A stretch of DNA of 64,000 nucleotides, taken from assembly GCA_003165595.1 (NCBI GenBank), contig PLWQ01000009.1, forward strand, positions 222,244 to 286,243, written 5' to 3'. Below the pieces are notes generated by a model. That model saw only the letters and a program-made list of their open reading frames with translations. It did not search any database and was not told the DNA's origin. Of this stretch, positions 51,480 through 60,937 are shown piece by piece. Origin of the DNA: Fibrobacterota bacterium (GTDB taxonomy: Bacteria > Fibrobacterota > Chitinivibrionia > Chitinivibrionales > FEN-1185). Position numbers and translations under genes: made by a program. Position 1 is the stretch's first letter. Every line of letters begins with the position of its first letter.

Positions 51480-52661
51480 ATGAAAGCAACCGACCTTCCC
51501 AACCACAACAGCGTATGGCTCCTCAGGTTCTCCCTGGCCGAAATGCCGCACGCTACCATCGAGACCAACCGCACCTGCAACATCCGTTGCGAAAACTGCT
51601 ATAATGCAATCAGGGACTACGTCAAACCGCTTCCGGTGGTCATTGAAGAAATTGAACTGCTGCTAAAACGCCGGAAGCTGCAGACGCTCACGCTTATGGG
51701 CGGAGAGCCGACGCTCCACCCCGACCTGCCGGCTATTGTAAGATACGTTCGGAGCAAGAGGCTCAAATGCCAGATCCTCACCAACGGCATTGCATTTCTT
51801 GAGCACAATGGCGTCGATCTTCTTGACGCATTGATAAAAAACGGTGTAGACCGCATCACCGTGCATGTCGACAAGGGACAGCGCCATGTCCACAAAGACA
51901 TAGAGCGGGTCCGGCAGAGGCTTTTCAACCTCCTTGAATCCAGGAAATGCCGGTTTGCGCTTTCGATCACCATTGATTCCGGCGAGCGCGCGGTTGTTCC
52001 CGGGCTGATAAAAAACTATGCACGGTATGAATACTTCGACGGGATAATCGGCTTTATGGCAAGCGATCTGTTTGTGCCGAAACATCCGGGCAGAAACCTT
52101 GAAGCCGAATCCCGCGCCATCACGGCCGAACTCGGTCTGCAACCCACAGGCTATATCCCGTCCAACGTGGACGACAATGAGATACGGTGGCTGCTTTATT
52201 ATTACATGATCGATTCTCAGACGCAAACAACCTATCAACTGCCGCCCCGGTTCAGCAGGATGTTCTGTCGTTTGCACCGGGTGCTACTGGGGCGTTTTCC
52301 CTTTATGCTCCATATCCCGCCGTTGCTTTCCGGGATCACCTGTGTTCTTGTTTTGCTGATCAATCCCGCAAGCTACGCGCGAGCGCGAAAAGATTCTTCC
52401 GGTCTGTTCCGCCGTCTCTTATCGGCCTTTTCGACCCGGTTTCAATATATCGTGTTTCAGGTTCCGCCGGAAATGGCGGGCGCTGCCGAGGCCATTGAAT
52501 TGTGCCACAACTGCCCGGACGCGACAATACGGAACGGCAGATTGCTGCCGCTTTGCCTCGCCGATTATATCAGTCCCTTTGATCCAAAAGGCAAGATACC
52601 GCAAAGAGATGAAAGATTCGAAGCGGTTGCGGCATCATTGAATAACACAGACCGGGCATAA
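51480..52661 (+). CDS. Radical SAM protein, MoaA/SPASM-like (third)
   Basis: 393 residues without a B12 domain. Cluster motif TNRTCNIRCENCYN (CxxxCxxC) near residue 32-40, then LTLMGGEPTLHPDL (GGEP motif) and QILTNGI. A hydrophobic stretch lies around 280-300 (FMLHIPPLLSGITCVLVLLIN). The C-terminal ELCHNCPDATIRNGRLLPLCLADYI has three cysteines that could hold an additional cluster, but it is not a standard SPASM domain. Last gene of the group; AAGGA precedes the ATG. Confidence 0.85.
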   Translation: MKATDLPNHNSVWLLRFSLAEMPHATIETNRTCNIRCENCYNAIRDYVKPLPVVIEEIELLLKRRKLQTLTLMGGEPTLHPDLPAIVRYVRSKRLKCQILTNGIAFLEHNGVDLLDALIKNGVDRITVHVDKGQRHVHKDIERVRQRLFNLLESRKCRFALSITIDSGERAVVPGLIKNYARYEYFDGIIGFMASDLFVPKHPGRNLEAESRAITAELGLQPTGYIPSNVDDNEIRWLLYYYMIDSQTQTTYQLPPRFSRMFCRLHRVLLGRFPFMLHIPPLLSGITCVLVLLINPASYARARKDSSGLFRRLLSAFSTRFQYIVFQVPPEMAGAAEAIELCHNCPDATIRNGRLLPLCLADYISPFDPKGKIPQRDERFEAVAASLNNTDRA

Positions 52662-52887
52662 CAGGCTGCTCAATCGGGCGTACATTAGGTCGTAATCGCG
52701 GTCCCCGGGGCTTGGCGCGGGGTTAGCGGGCGAATATAAAGTAGATTGTTTCCATGGTTAAAGAAGAACCCCGCCCCTTGAGGCGGGGTTCTTCAATCCC
52801 ACAGCGAGCGCATTGCAAGGTTCCCCCGGGGGCTAGCGAGCCAGCATACGTAGTCAATCTCCCACGGGGATGGAAGATGCCTCCACC
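52661..52887. repeat. Repeat fragment B with strong hairpin, closing the radical SAM group
   Basis: 52661-52707 is the inverted copy of 46141-46187. 52792-52813 is the exact inverted copy of 22 bases at 43377-43398. In between lies the hairpin at 52764-52793. The first base of the repeat is the last base of the radical SAM stop codon. Confidence 0.8.
52764..52793. terminator. Hairpin after the radical SAM group, possible terminator
   Basis: A perfect 12-base stem (AAGAACCCCGCC at 52764-52775 with its complement at 52782-52793) and a CCTTGA loop. There is no long T run after it, so it may be a structural part of the repeat rather than an intrinsic terminator. Confidence 0.5.
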
Positions 52888-54096
52888 CTACTTCACGAGC
52901 GTTTTCCCGGTCCGCGCGTCAAAGTACATAGTGAGGTACGAGGCAGTGCGCACCGTGTCACGCGCAACGACGTTGTTCACATAATTTGTGTCGCGTTTTG
53001 ACCCTTGCGAATACGACCACAGCGGTATTGACAAGTCGTTGTTTACAAAGGAATGAACAACACACACGGAGTCCGAAGCCACTGCCGTATCGCCGTCGCC
53101 GATGATTGTGGTGCCGAGGTAGGCAATCGTCGTGTCGGACACATATGCCGCCTTCATGTTGTTTTGCGATACGACCTCGTAGCAGGTTCGTGCCGTTCCT
53201 CCGAACTCGTATTGTGAAGTGCCCGCCACCTGCGCCGAGCCGCTCTCGGAAAGATATAACTGCAGCGGCACCCCCACGATAAATGGAAACGTCCCGACAG
53301 TAATCCTGACCGCGGTGTCACCAGAAACGGTGAAAACCTGCCAGGAATTGTGAACCGCCAAGGGTAAATTGAGCACGACGACATCCACGCTGTCCCTATT
53401 TACGACAAAGAGTTTTGGCGGTACCGTATAGTCGACTTTTGTGGAGGTATGCCGGAGCACGATGCCGGACTTGGACGGCTGCGACGAGTCGGAGAGAACG
53501 GTATCGGTCGTTTCGATGCCGTAATACAGGTTACCGGCGATGATTCCTGCGAAGGTCACCTTGCTGTACTTGTGATGGTGGTCGTTCTGGGTGATGGTGA
53601 CCCTGATGCCCGCGGTATCCTTGACATACACAAGCGAATCGTTCTCGTCGGTGATCCACCACGAGCCCGTTACAAGTTTTCGCAGGCCGCCGATTCTTGA
53701 CGAATCGACGACCAGGAAGGAGTACGAAAGCGACAAAGAGTCGACTGCGGCGCCGCCCCGGGCGTGGATGCGCACAGTGTAAAGAGAGTCGTACTGAAGG
53801 CTGTCGGCCGTCAGGTTCATCGTGACAAAAGCGGTATCTCTATCCGAGGTGATATTGTACGATCCTTGCGGCAATCCGGTGACGGTGGCCCTCACCGCAT
53901 CGCCGTCGCTGTCCCCGATGGCCACCTGGAAAGTCGCTGATTGTCCATAGTACAGAGTGTCGGGAACAGTCTTGGGTGATACAACCTTGTACCACATGCT
54001 GTTGGTGGTATCAATGGGCTGCGAAGGATTACTGCAGGAGAACAATAGGGTGAAACCGACGGCGAAAGCAACACCGTAATAGAGCGATAGCTTCAC
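52888..54096 (-). CDS. Lipoprotein with Ig-like domain, unknown function
   Basis: 402 residues. GTG at 54096 is chosen since GGAGG lies five bases upstream. Signal peptide VKLSLYYGVAFAVGFTLLFSC with a lipobox cysteine. Residues about 30-130 are an Ig/cadherin-like domain (DTLYYGQSATFQVAIGDSDGDAVRATVTGLPQGS), followed by beta-rich segments. Composition (Asp, Ser, Thr, Val) is like that of the large lipoproteins at 12126 and 60938. Probably anchored in the outer membrane. Confidence 0.75.
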   Translation of the reverse strand: MKLSLYYGVAFAVGFTLLFSCSNPSQPIDTTNSMWYKVVSPKTVPDTLYYGQSATFQVAIGDSDGDAVRATVTGLPQGSYNITSDRDTAFVTMNLTADSLQYDSLYTVRIHARGGAAVDSLSLSYSFLVVDSSRIGGLRKLVTGSWWITDENDSLVYVKDTAGIRVTITQNDHHHKYSKVTFAGIIAGNLYYGIETTDTVLSDSSQPSKSGIVLRHTSTKVDYTVPPKLFVVNRDSVDVVVLNLPLAVHNSWQVFTVSGDTAVRITVGTFPFIVGVPLQLYLSESGSAQVAGTSQYEFGGTARTCYEVVSQNNMKAAYVSDTTIAYLGTTIIGDGDTAVASDSVCVVHSFVNNDLSIPLWSYSQGSKRDTNYVNNVVARDTVRTASYLTMYFDARTGKTLVK

Positions 54097-54193
54097 AAGA
54101 CCTCCGTGAAGGAATGATCGAAAAAAAAGCCTTCTCAATGCCAGGCTTAGTCATATGTGAAGCGCCAGGAGCCTGGGTGATCTGCCTGCTGTA

Positions 54194-54673
54194 TCATTTG
54201 TTAAGACGGACGCGTTCCCTTTCCCACCGGTTGTGCCGCATCTGCTTGCGCACCCCCCCGACAAAAACCGGTACACCTATCGACAAACACGCTCCGCTGC
54301 AGGCACCGGCAACCCATCCGGTCGTTCCGGGGTCTGCATCCTTAATCCCGCCATTGCCTCCGACGACGGCAAAAACCGCCATGGCCGCGCTGATTGCCGT
54401 GAATACGGCACCCGTTACGATCATTCCCTGCCTGTCCGGATAGGGGTTTGGTTTCAATACCTTGTCGCCGAGAATAATGGCGGACGAGGCAGGAACACAC
54501 GTCATATCCGAAGTGCAAAGCATCCCTTCCGGGCATGGCGGGTTGCACAAAGATATGCATTGCCCGTTGTGACAAATAAAACCCGCCCTGCATTTCGGAA
54601 AACACTGCGAGGTGTCGTTCTGGGAGAAGGCCTGGGTGCAGAACATAACGAGCACGATACCAATGAACCGCAT
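54194..54673 (-). CDS. Secreted Cys-rich (EGF-like) protein with C-terminal membrane segments
   Basis: 159 residues from ATG 54673 with AGGAG upstream. Signal peptide (MRFIGIVLVMFCTQAFS), then a Cys-rich region of two EGF/Dickkopf-like repeats (CFPKCRAGFICHNGQC and CNPPCPEGMLCTSDMTC), then two hydrophobic segments (MIVTGAVFTAISAAMAVFAVV and WVAGACSGACLSIGVPVFVGG) and a basic tail. This design is common in myxobacteria and related groups, with unknown role. Confidence 0.75.
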   Translation of the reverse strand: MRFIGIVLVMFCTQAFSQNDTSQCFPKCRAGFICHNGQCISLCNPPCPEGMLCTSDMTCVPASSAIILGDKVLKPNPYPDRQGMIVTGAVFTAISAAMAVFAVVGGNGGIKDADPGTTGWVAGACSGACLSIGVPVFVGGVRKQMRHNRWERERVRLNK

Positions 54674-54798
54674 GTTGTCTCCTGTTTTACAATTCATCCA
54701 CTTAAAAATTACGTATTCCCGCAACGAAAGGCAAATGGGCGATAGAGGACAGGCCCGGCGGGAATGGAGTGGCAACATTGGCAAGATATCGGCGGAAT

Positions 54799-54858
54799 AA
54801 AAAAAGGCCCTGAAAACGTTGAAATCAGCTTAAATTTCGCGGTTTTCAGAGCCTTTTT
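54799..54858. terminator. Bidirectional rho-independent terminator downstream of tRNA-Ala
   Basis: AAAAAGGC-C-CTGAAAAC (54801-54817) pairs with GTTTTCAG-A-GCCTTTTT (54842-54858). On the minus strand it ends the tRNA transcript directly after its CCA end. Confidence 0.8.
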
Positions 54859-54859
54859 A

Positions 54860-54935
54860 TGGTGGAGCTGGTCGGGATCGAACCGACGACCCCCAGACTG
54901 CCAGCCTGATGCTCTCCCAACTGAGCTACAGCCCC
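54860..54935 (-). tRNA. tRNA-Ala (GGC)
   Basis: The 76-base minus-strand sequence folds as a complete cloverleaf: acceptor GGGGCTG/CAGCTCC, D arm GCTCAGTTGGGAGAGC, anticodon loop CTGGCAG with anticodon GGC, T arm GTCGG-TTCGATC-CCGAC, and the 3' CCA is encoded. The anticodon stem has two G-T pairs. It has its own promoter and terminator. Confidence 0.95.
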
Positions 54936-54958
54936 ACAGAGGGTCAAACGAGCATTAA

Positions 54959-54987
54959 AAATTACTTTCCAGACCAGGAAATGTCAA
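54959..54987 (-). promoter_or_regulatory. Sigma70-type promoter of tRNA-Ala
   Basis: Minus strand TTGACA (54982-54987), 17-base spacer, TAATTT (54959-54964), about 24 bases before the mature 5' end. Confidence 0.6.
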
Positions 54988-55002
54988 ATTCTATTCATTG
55001 CC

Positions 55003-55137
55003 CGCGCAAGAGATTGGCGGAAATCCCTTCGGGAGTTTGTCGCTGCCGCTCGGTAAGGGTAAGGTAGTGCAGTGCTTTCAGCACTGAGACATTTATGTCT
55101 TTTGCCCTTTCCGGCGTGGACCACGGCCATTGGCCGT
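55003..55137. repeat. Inverted partner of the repeat at 43627-43760
   Basis: On the minus strand this stretch reads GCCGGAAAGGGCAAAAGACA, then GCTGAAAGCACTGCACTACC, then AGCGGCAGCGACAAA and TTTC-GC-AATCTC, matching 43627-43760 block by block. It contains the hairpin AGTGCTTTCAGCACT. It fills the spacer between glnS and tRNA-Ala (54936-55270), which has no gene. Confidence 0.75.
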
Positions 55138-55270
55138 GGTTGTTTACTGCCGAAACTTCCTCGCCATCTCAATAAATAACCGCTTTCTTGCCGGGTTTCG
55201 CGCAACGCTGTTTGTAAAAGCTCTTGAAACGGTCCTTCCGGTCACCTTTTCAACTTTCAACTTCAAACCT

Positions 55271-56995
<1,725 letters not shown>

Positions 56996-57032
56996 GATGC
57001 GTCCTTTGGTTGTATCCGTGTTCGCGGCTGCG

Positions 57033-58499
57033 TCAGGTCCGTATCGTTTCAATCGCCCGATCCATTCTCCTCATTACGGCATCTTTCCCCAGCAGTTCCA
57101 TCATTTCGAAAAGCCCGGGGCCAAAGCTCACCCCGCTCACCGCCAGGCGCGTCGGATGCACGAGCTCGCCGACGGAAATGCCGGTGCGAGCGGCGTAATC
57201 ATGGTACAATGCATCCAGTTGCTTCGCGCCAAAGGATGCGAGCGAACCGATATTCTCCATAAGTTCCCGAAGAACAAGCACGGTTTCCGGTTTGAAGTGC
57301 TTTTGCACGGCCTTGGGCTCGTAGTCGTCCGGGTCCTTAAAGAAGTAGACGGCGTTGTCGGCGATCTCGGTGACACGCTTGGACCTATCCTTAAACAGAC
57401 GAATCACGCCGAGCAGGTACGGGTCAGTCTCGTCTCTGTCAACTGTGACGACGCCCTTTTCTTTCCATAGCTTACACACGTCCGGCGCCAGCCGCTCCGC
57501 CGTGGATTCGGCCATGTACAAGCCGTTCATCCAGTCGAGTTTTTTTTCGTCAAGCACCGCGCTTTTGGGAGATATCTTTTCAAGCGAGAACGCGTTGATA
57601 ATTTCCTGCCGGGACATTTTTTCCCGCTCGTCGCCCCCGCCCGGAGACCACCCGAGCAGGGCGAGGAAGTTGAAGAGGGCATCGGATAAAATGCCCCTGT
57701 TCTTGTAGTCCATAACCGACGCGGCGCCCTTGCGTTTAGACAGCTTGCCGCCCGACGGATCGAGGATCACGGGCATGTGAGCGAAGTGCGGTGGCGTCCA
57801 TCCGAATGCCTCGTACAGGAGAACATGACGCGGCGTGGACGATATCCACTCGTCGCCCCGCAGGACATGCGATATCTTCATTTCGTGATCGTCAACGACG
57901 TTGGCGAGGTGATACGTGGGAAAGCCGTCCGATTTAAGGATCACCAGGTCGTCGAGCACCTCGGTTTTGTATTCGATGGCGCCGCGGATCATGTCCAAAA
58001 ATACCACCGAACGGCCCGCCGGCACCTTGAACCGCACCACGAACGGCGCACCGCCGTCGAGCAACCGGCGTTCTTCTTCTTTGGAAAGATCCCTGCAATG
58101 CCTGTCGTACCCCGTGAGCATCTTGGCCTTTTCGCGGGCCAGGCGCACCTCTTCAAGACGCTGGGGTGTGCAAAAGCAGCGGTAGGCGGCGTCGCTGTCG
58201 AGCAGGTCCTGCGTTCGCTTTTTGTAAATGTCGAGCCGCTCCGATTGCACATAGGGGCCGCTCGTTCCGCCCACGTCCGGCCCTTCGTCCCACGAAAGCC
58301 CGAGCCATCGGAGACTGTCGAATATTTCTTTGACCGCGCCTTCAACATACCTTGTTCGGTCGGTGTCTTCGATGCGCAGGACAAACGTCCCGCCGGTGTG
58401 CTTCGCAAACAGATAGTTGAACAGCGCAGTGCGCGCTCCTCCCACATGCAAATATCCCGTGGGCGACGGCGCAAACCGGACTCGAACATCGGTTGACAT
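57033..58499 (-). CDS. gltX: Glutamyl-tRNA synthetase
   Basis: 488 residues. [26 protein letters not shown] (HIGH variant HVGG), [35 protein letters not shown] and KLSKRKGA (KMSKS) are the usual GltX signatures; the C-terminal anticodon-binding helices follow. Length is normal. It lies directly ahead of glnS (37 bases), so both enzymes charging with Glu and Gln are co-expressed. Confidence 0.97.
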   Translation of the reverse strand: MSTDVRVRFAPSPTGYLHVGGARTALFNYLFAKHTGGTFVLRIEDTDRTRYVEGAVKEIFDSLRWLGLSWDEGPDVGGTSGPYVQSERLDIYKKRTQDLLDSDAAYRCFCTPQRLEEVRLAREKAKMLTGYDRHCRDLSKEEERRLLDGGAPFVVRFKVPAGRSVVFLDMIRGAIEYKTEVLDDLVILKSDGFPTYHLANVVDDHEMKISHVLRGDEWISSTPRHVLLYEAFGWTPPHFAHMPVILDPSGGKLSKRKGAASVMDYKNRGILSDALFNFLALLGWSPGGGDEREKMSRQEIINAFSLEKISPKSAVLDEKKLDWMNGLYMAESTAERLAPDVCKLWKEKGVVTVDRDETDPYLLGVIRLFKDRSKRVTEIADNAVYFFKDPDDYEPKAVQKHFKPETVLVLRELMENIGSLASFGAKQLDALYHDYAARTGISVGELVHPTRLAVSGVSFGPGLFEMMELLGKDAVMRRMDRAIETIRT

Positions 58500-58541
58500 T
58501 TTTCTTACCCGCGGTTGTGTTGGTTCACCAACAGGTTCCGA

Positions 58542-59504
58542 TCAGACATTGGCATTCGTCACAACGAGAATCTTCCCCAGCCTGCTCATAGCTTTCTTCC
58601 CGAAAATGTGTTCGAATTCATCGAGCCTGTTCTTCATATACTCCGCCTTGCCCTGGCAGTGCTGCTTGAATTCTGAAAGCTGCCGCCGCTTCTTTGAGAA
58701 CTCGTGAATCTGCCCCAAAACATATGCCTTAAGCAGGTACAGCATGGTCATCGCAGGGTTCTTTTCCGATTCGTCGTCAAGAAACCGCAGCGCCTTGTCG
58801 TACAGCCCTTCGGTGCACAGATGATAGGTGCGTATCACCATTTCAATTTCGTTGAAGTTCTTGTCGATTACCACAAGCCGCCGCCGCAGCAGTTTTATAT
58901 CCACGCCGGGCTGCTGATTTTCGTAATGCGTTATGAGTTTGTGAAGCGCCTGGATATTGTCCGGATTGCGGGCAAGGAGGTTTTCCAGGCACTCCTCTTC
59001 TTTCTTGTACTCGCCCTGCTGCTCATAGAGGTCGGCAAGTCGCAGGCACGAAAAATAGTTGCCTGGTTCAAGCGCTATTTCCTGCTCCAGACTTTTCACC
59101 GCGTTCTTCGTGTCGCCGAGTTCCAGATACGACGTTGCGAGGTTGTGAAACGGCATGGCATACCGGTCGAACACCACCGCAGCCTTTTTGAACCACTCGA
59201 TGCTTTCCTTGAAAGCTCCCACATACTGGTTCACTTCACCAATGAGTATGTAAGTGTCGGCAAGGTCACGGCAGTTTTCTTCGTTTTTGTTCTCCATTGT
59301 CTCGAAAAACGACGTGACCCGGGAAAGCTGCTGTATTGCAGACTTGCATTTGCCGTCCACGCACAACTCGTAGGTGCTGTTCTCCAGAAACTCTGCTACG
59401 TCCTCAAACGGGACCGCCATCGATGTGACGCGGTCGCAGAGTTGCGAAAGCGTGAGCCGCTCGTGAGCGGCCTTCTTCTTTGCCTTCTTTGCAATAACAG
59501 CCAT
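58542..59504 (-). CDS. TPR-repeat protein
   Basis: 320 residues. After a Lys/Ala-rich start, several tetratricopeptide repeats follow (about 75-220: DTYILIGEVNQYVGAFKESIEWFKKAAVVF, FHNLATSYLELGDTKNAVKSLEQEIALEP, CLRLADLYEQQGEYKKEEECLENLLARNP). No signal peptide; probably cytoplasmic adaptor. It starts five bases after the upstream exported protein gene and lies 42 bases before gltX. GAGGTGAGG precedes the ATG. Confidence 0.8.
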   Translation of the reverse strand: MAVIAKKAKKKAAHERLTLSQLCDRVTSMAVPFEDVAEFLENSTYELCVDGKCKSAIQQLSRVTSFFETMENKNEENCRDLADTYILIGEVNQYVGAFKESIEWFKKAAVVFDRYAMPFHNLATSYLELGDTKNAVKSLEQEIALEPGNYFSCLRLADLYEQQGEYKKEEECLENLLARNPDNIQALHKLITHYENQQPGVDIKLLRRRLVVIDKNFNEIEMVIRTYHLCTEGLYDKALRFLDDESEKNPAMTMLYLLKAYVLGQIHEFSKKRRQLSEFKQHCQGKAEYMKNRLDEFEHIFGKKAMSRLGKILVVTNANV

Positions 59505-59509
59505 CCGCC

Positions 59510-60781
59510 TCACCTCTTGCGAAATGCAAATACTTTGTTGAGCTGATTCCAATACCGTCCCGCGCCGTCCTGCGTTGTGACCGCGGCCATCGTCGAGAGC
59601 CTGTCACACGCCTCCGAAAGCCCGTCAGCGCCGTTTTTAGAAAATAATACCCAGTTTCCTATGAGGTAATAACCTTTTGGCAAATCTCGAACCGTGAGGC
59701 GGAACCCGCACTGTGCTATTCCACCCCGCTCCGACGGCATCGTCACGCAATACCCGCTTCCGGCAAGCATGCTTTCGTCCATTGCTGCATCCAGCAACCA
59801 GCCGTAACCCAGGAACCCGTTGCACAGGGTCATGCAGGTGTGGTTTGGGTTGCTTGCAACAAGCGTATCGAGGTTCCGGTGCGAACTCATGGGAAAATCC
59901 AAACCGGCCGACGGAACCCGGAACGAGAAATCCGCCGCTTCGCTCCGAATGACGGGCGTCATTTCTATGTACGCTTCCGAGAACATCGTTCTGAACCGAA
60001 CGGGCAAATGAACGTACACCGGAACGCGAACCATCTGGGGGTAACAGATCTGGTTGACGGCCGCATGACTCCCCTGCAAAAACAGGCCGAGGTTCAGGTG
60101 AAAGTCTCCCCGGCGGATGAGCCGGATCGGGCCGACCTTATACCGTTTGACAAGACATATCATGTTGTTCTCCGTATACGTGATCGGCAGGAGCCCCCAC
60201 AACGCCTTGAGAAAGATCCGTATTCGCAGTTCATTGGTGACATTCACATACGTGTCGTGAGCAAAATCCCTGATGCCCGCGCGTGTAAAATGAAACCGGT
60301 CGTGACCGAATCCCGCGTAGAAATATGGCGTGGTGACAACCTCCCGGGCGCTGTCGTAGGCAATATACGAAACCGGCGACAATGGTATGGACGCGCTGTC
60401 CACAACATAGGCGTAGCGGTTTTCCAGCCCGTGGCCGATTGCGATGCAGACGCGGCTGTTTACCTTGGGGATCTCGGTGCGCAGTCCGCGGGCGGTGACG
60501 GGCGCGACCGTATCCGCGTCCTCCCACAGAAACACGATTTCGTCGGCCGTGTCGAGAAATCCCCTGCCCCGGGTCGGATCCTTGCCGTTGGGGCACACAT
60601 AATCTTCGTCTTGAACTTCATCAATTTGGAAAGGGATGCAAGCGCCGGCATGGTTGGTCACCCGGAGATGCGAAATGTCTTTCCCCAGGAGTGAAGGAAC
60701 CATCTTGCCCGTAAGGACAATGGGCTCGCTCAGGACCAGACACGGGATCAGAAGCGGGAGAAAGGCCAGATGCGATTTCAT
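59510..60781 (-). CDS. Exported protein of unknown function
   Basis: 423 residues from ATG 60781: signal peptide (MKSHLAFLPLLIPCLVLS), then a beta-rich soluble protein. Distinct stretches are FQIDEVQDEDYVCPNGKDPTRGRGFLDTADEIVFLWEDADTVAP near 50-95 and paired cysteines elsewhere (CMTLC, VCIAIGHG). I do not recognise a family. It lies between the large surface protein and the TPR protein, apparently in one transcript. The frame is open upstream to 60877, so the start is not certain. Confidence 0.65.
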   Translation of the reverse strand: MKSHLAFLPLLIPCLVLSEPIVLTGKMVPSLLGKDISHLRVTNHAGACIPFQIDEVQDEDYVCPNGKDPTRGRGFLDTADEIVFLWEDADTVAPVTARGLRTEIPKVNSRVCIAIGHGLENRYAYVVDSASIPLSPVSYIAYDSAREVVTTPYFYAGFGHDRFHFTRAGIRDFAHDTYVNVTNELRIRIFLKALWGLLPITYTENNMICLVKRYKVGPIRLIRRGDFHLNLGLFLQGSHAAVNQICYPQMVRVPVYVHLPVRFRTMFSEAYIEMTPVIRSEAADFSFRVPSAGLDFPMSSHRNLDTLVASNPNHTCMTLCNGFLGYGWLLDAAMDESMLAGSGYCVTMPSERGGIAQCGFRLTVRDLPKGYYLIGNWVLFSKNGADGLSEACDRLSTMAAVTTQDGAGRYWNQLNKVFAFRKR

Positions 60782-60937
60782 GAAATTGCGGGCGATCCTT
60801 GATGACAACGGAGCCGCGGCCAAGGACGGTGCACAATGCCGGCACAACAAAAATAGGTTTGGCTTGATGGAAAACAAAGCGGCGCACGATGGGCAGGGAC
60901 ATGCGCCCGGTTGCGCCGGCAGCGGCTGTGGCCTGCC

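Noticed and set aside
48348-52661. Hopanoid or bacteriochlorophyll genes (HpnJ/BchE-like radical SAM)
   Set aside because: The superfamily is the same, but no squalene, hopene or tetrapyrrole genes are nearby and the sequences alone do not decide the substrate.
43288-55137. Mobile genetic element with its own transposase or integrase
   Set aside because: Inverted repeats are present, but no transposase, recombinase, toxin-antitoxin or phage gene is coded between or near them.
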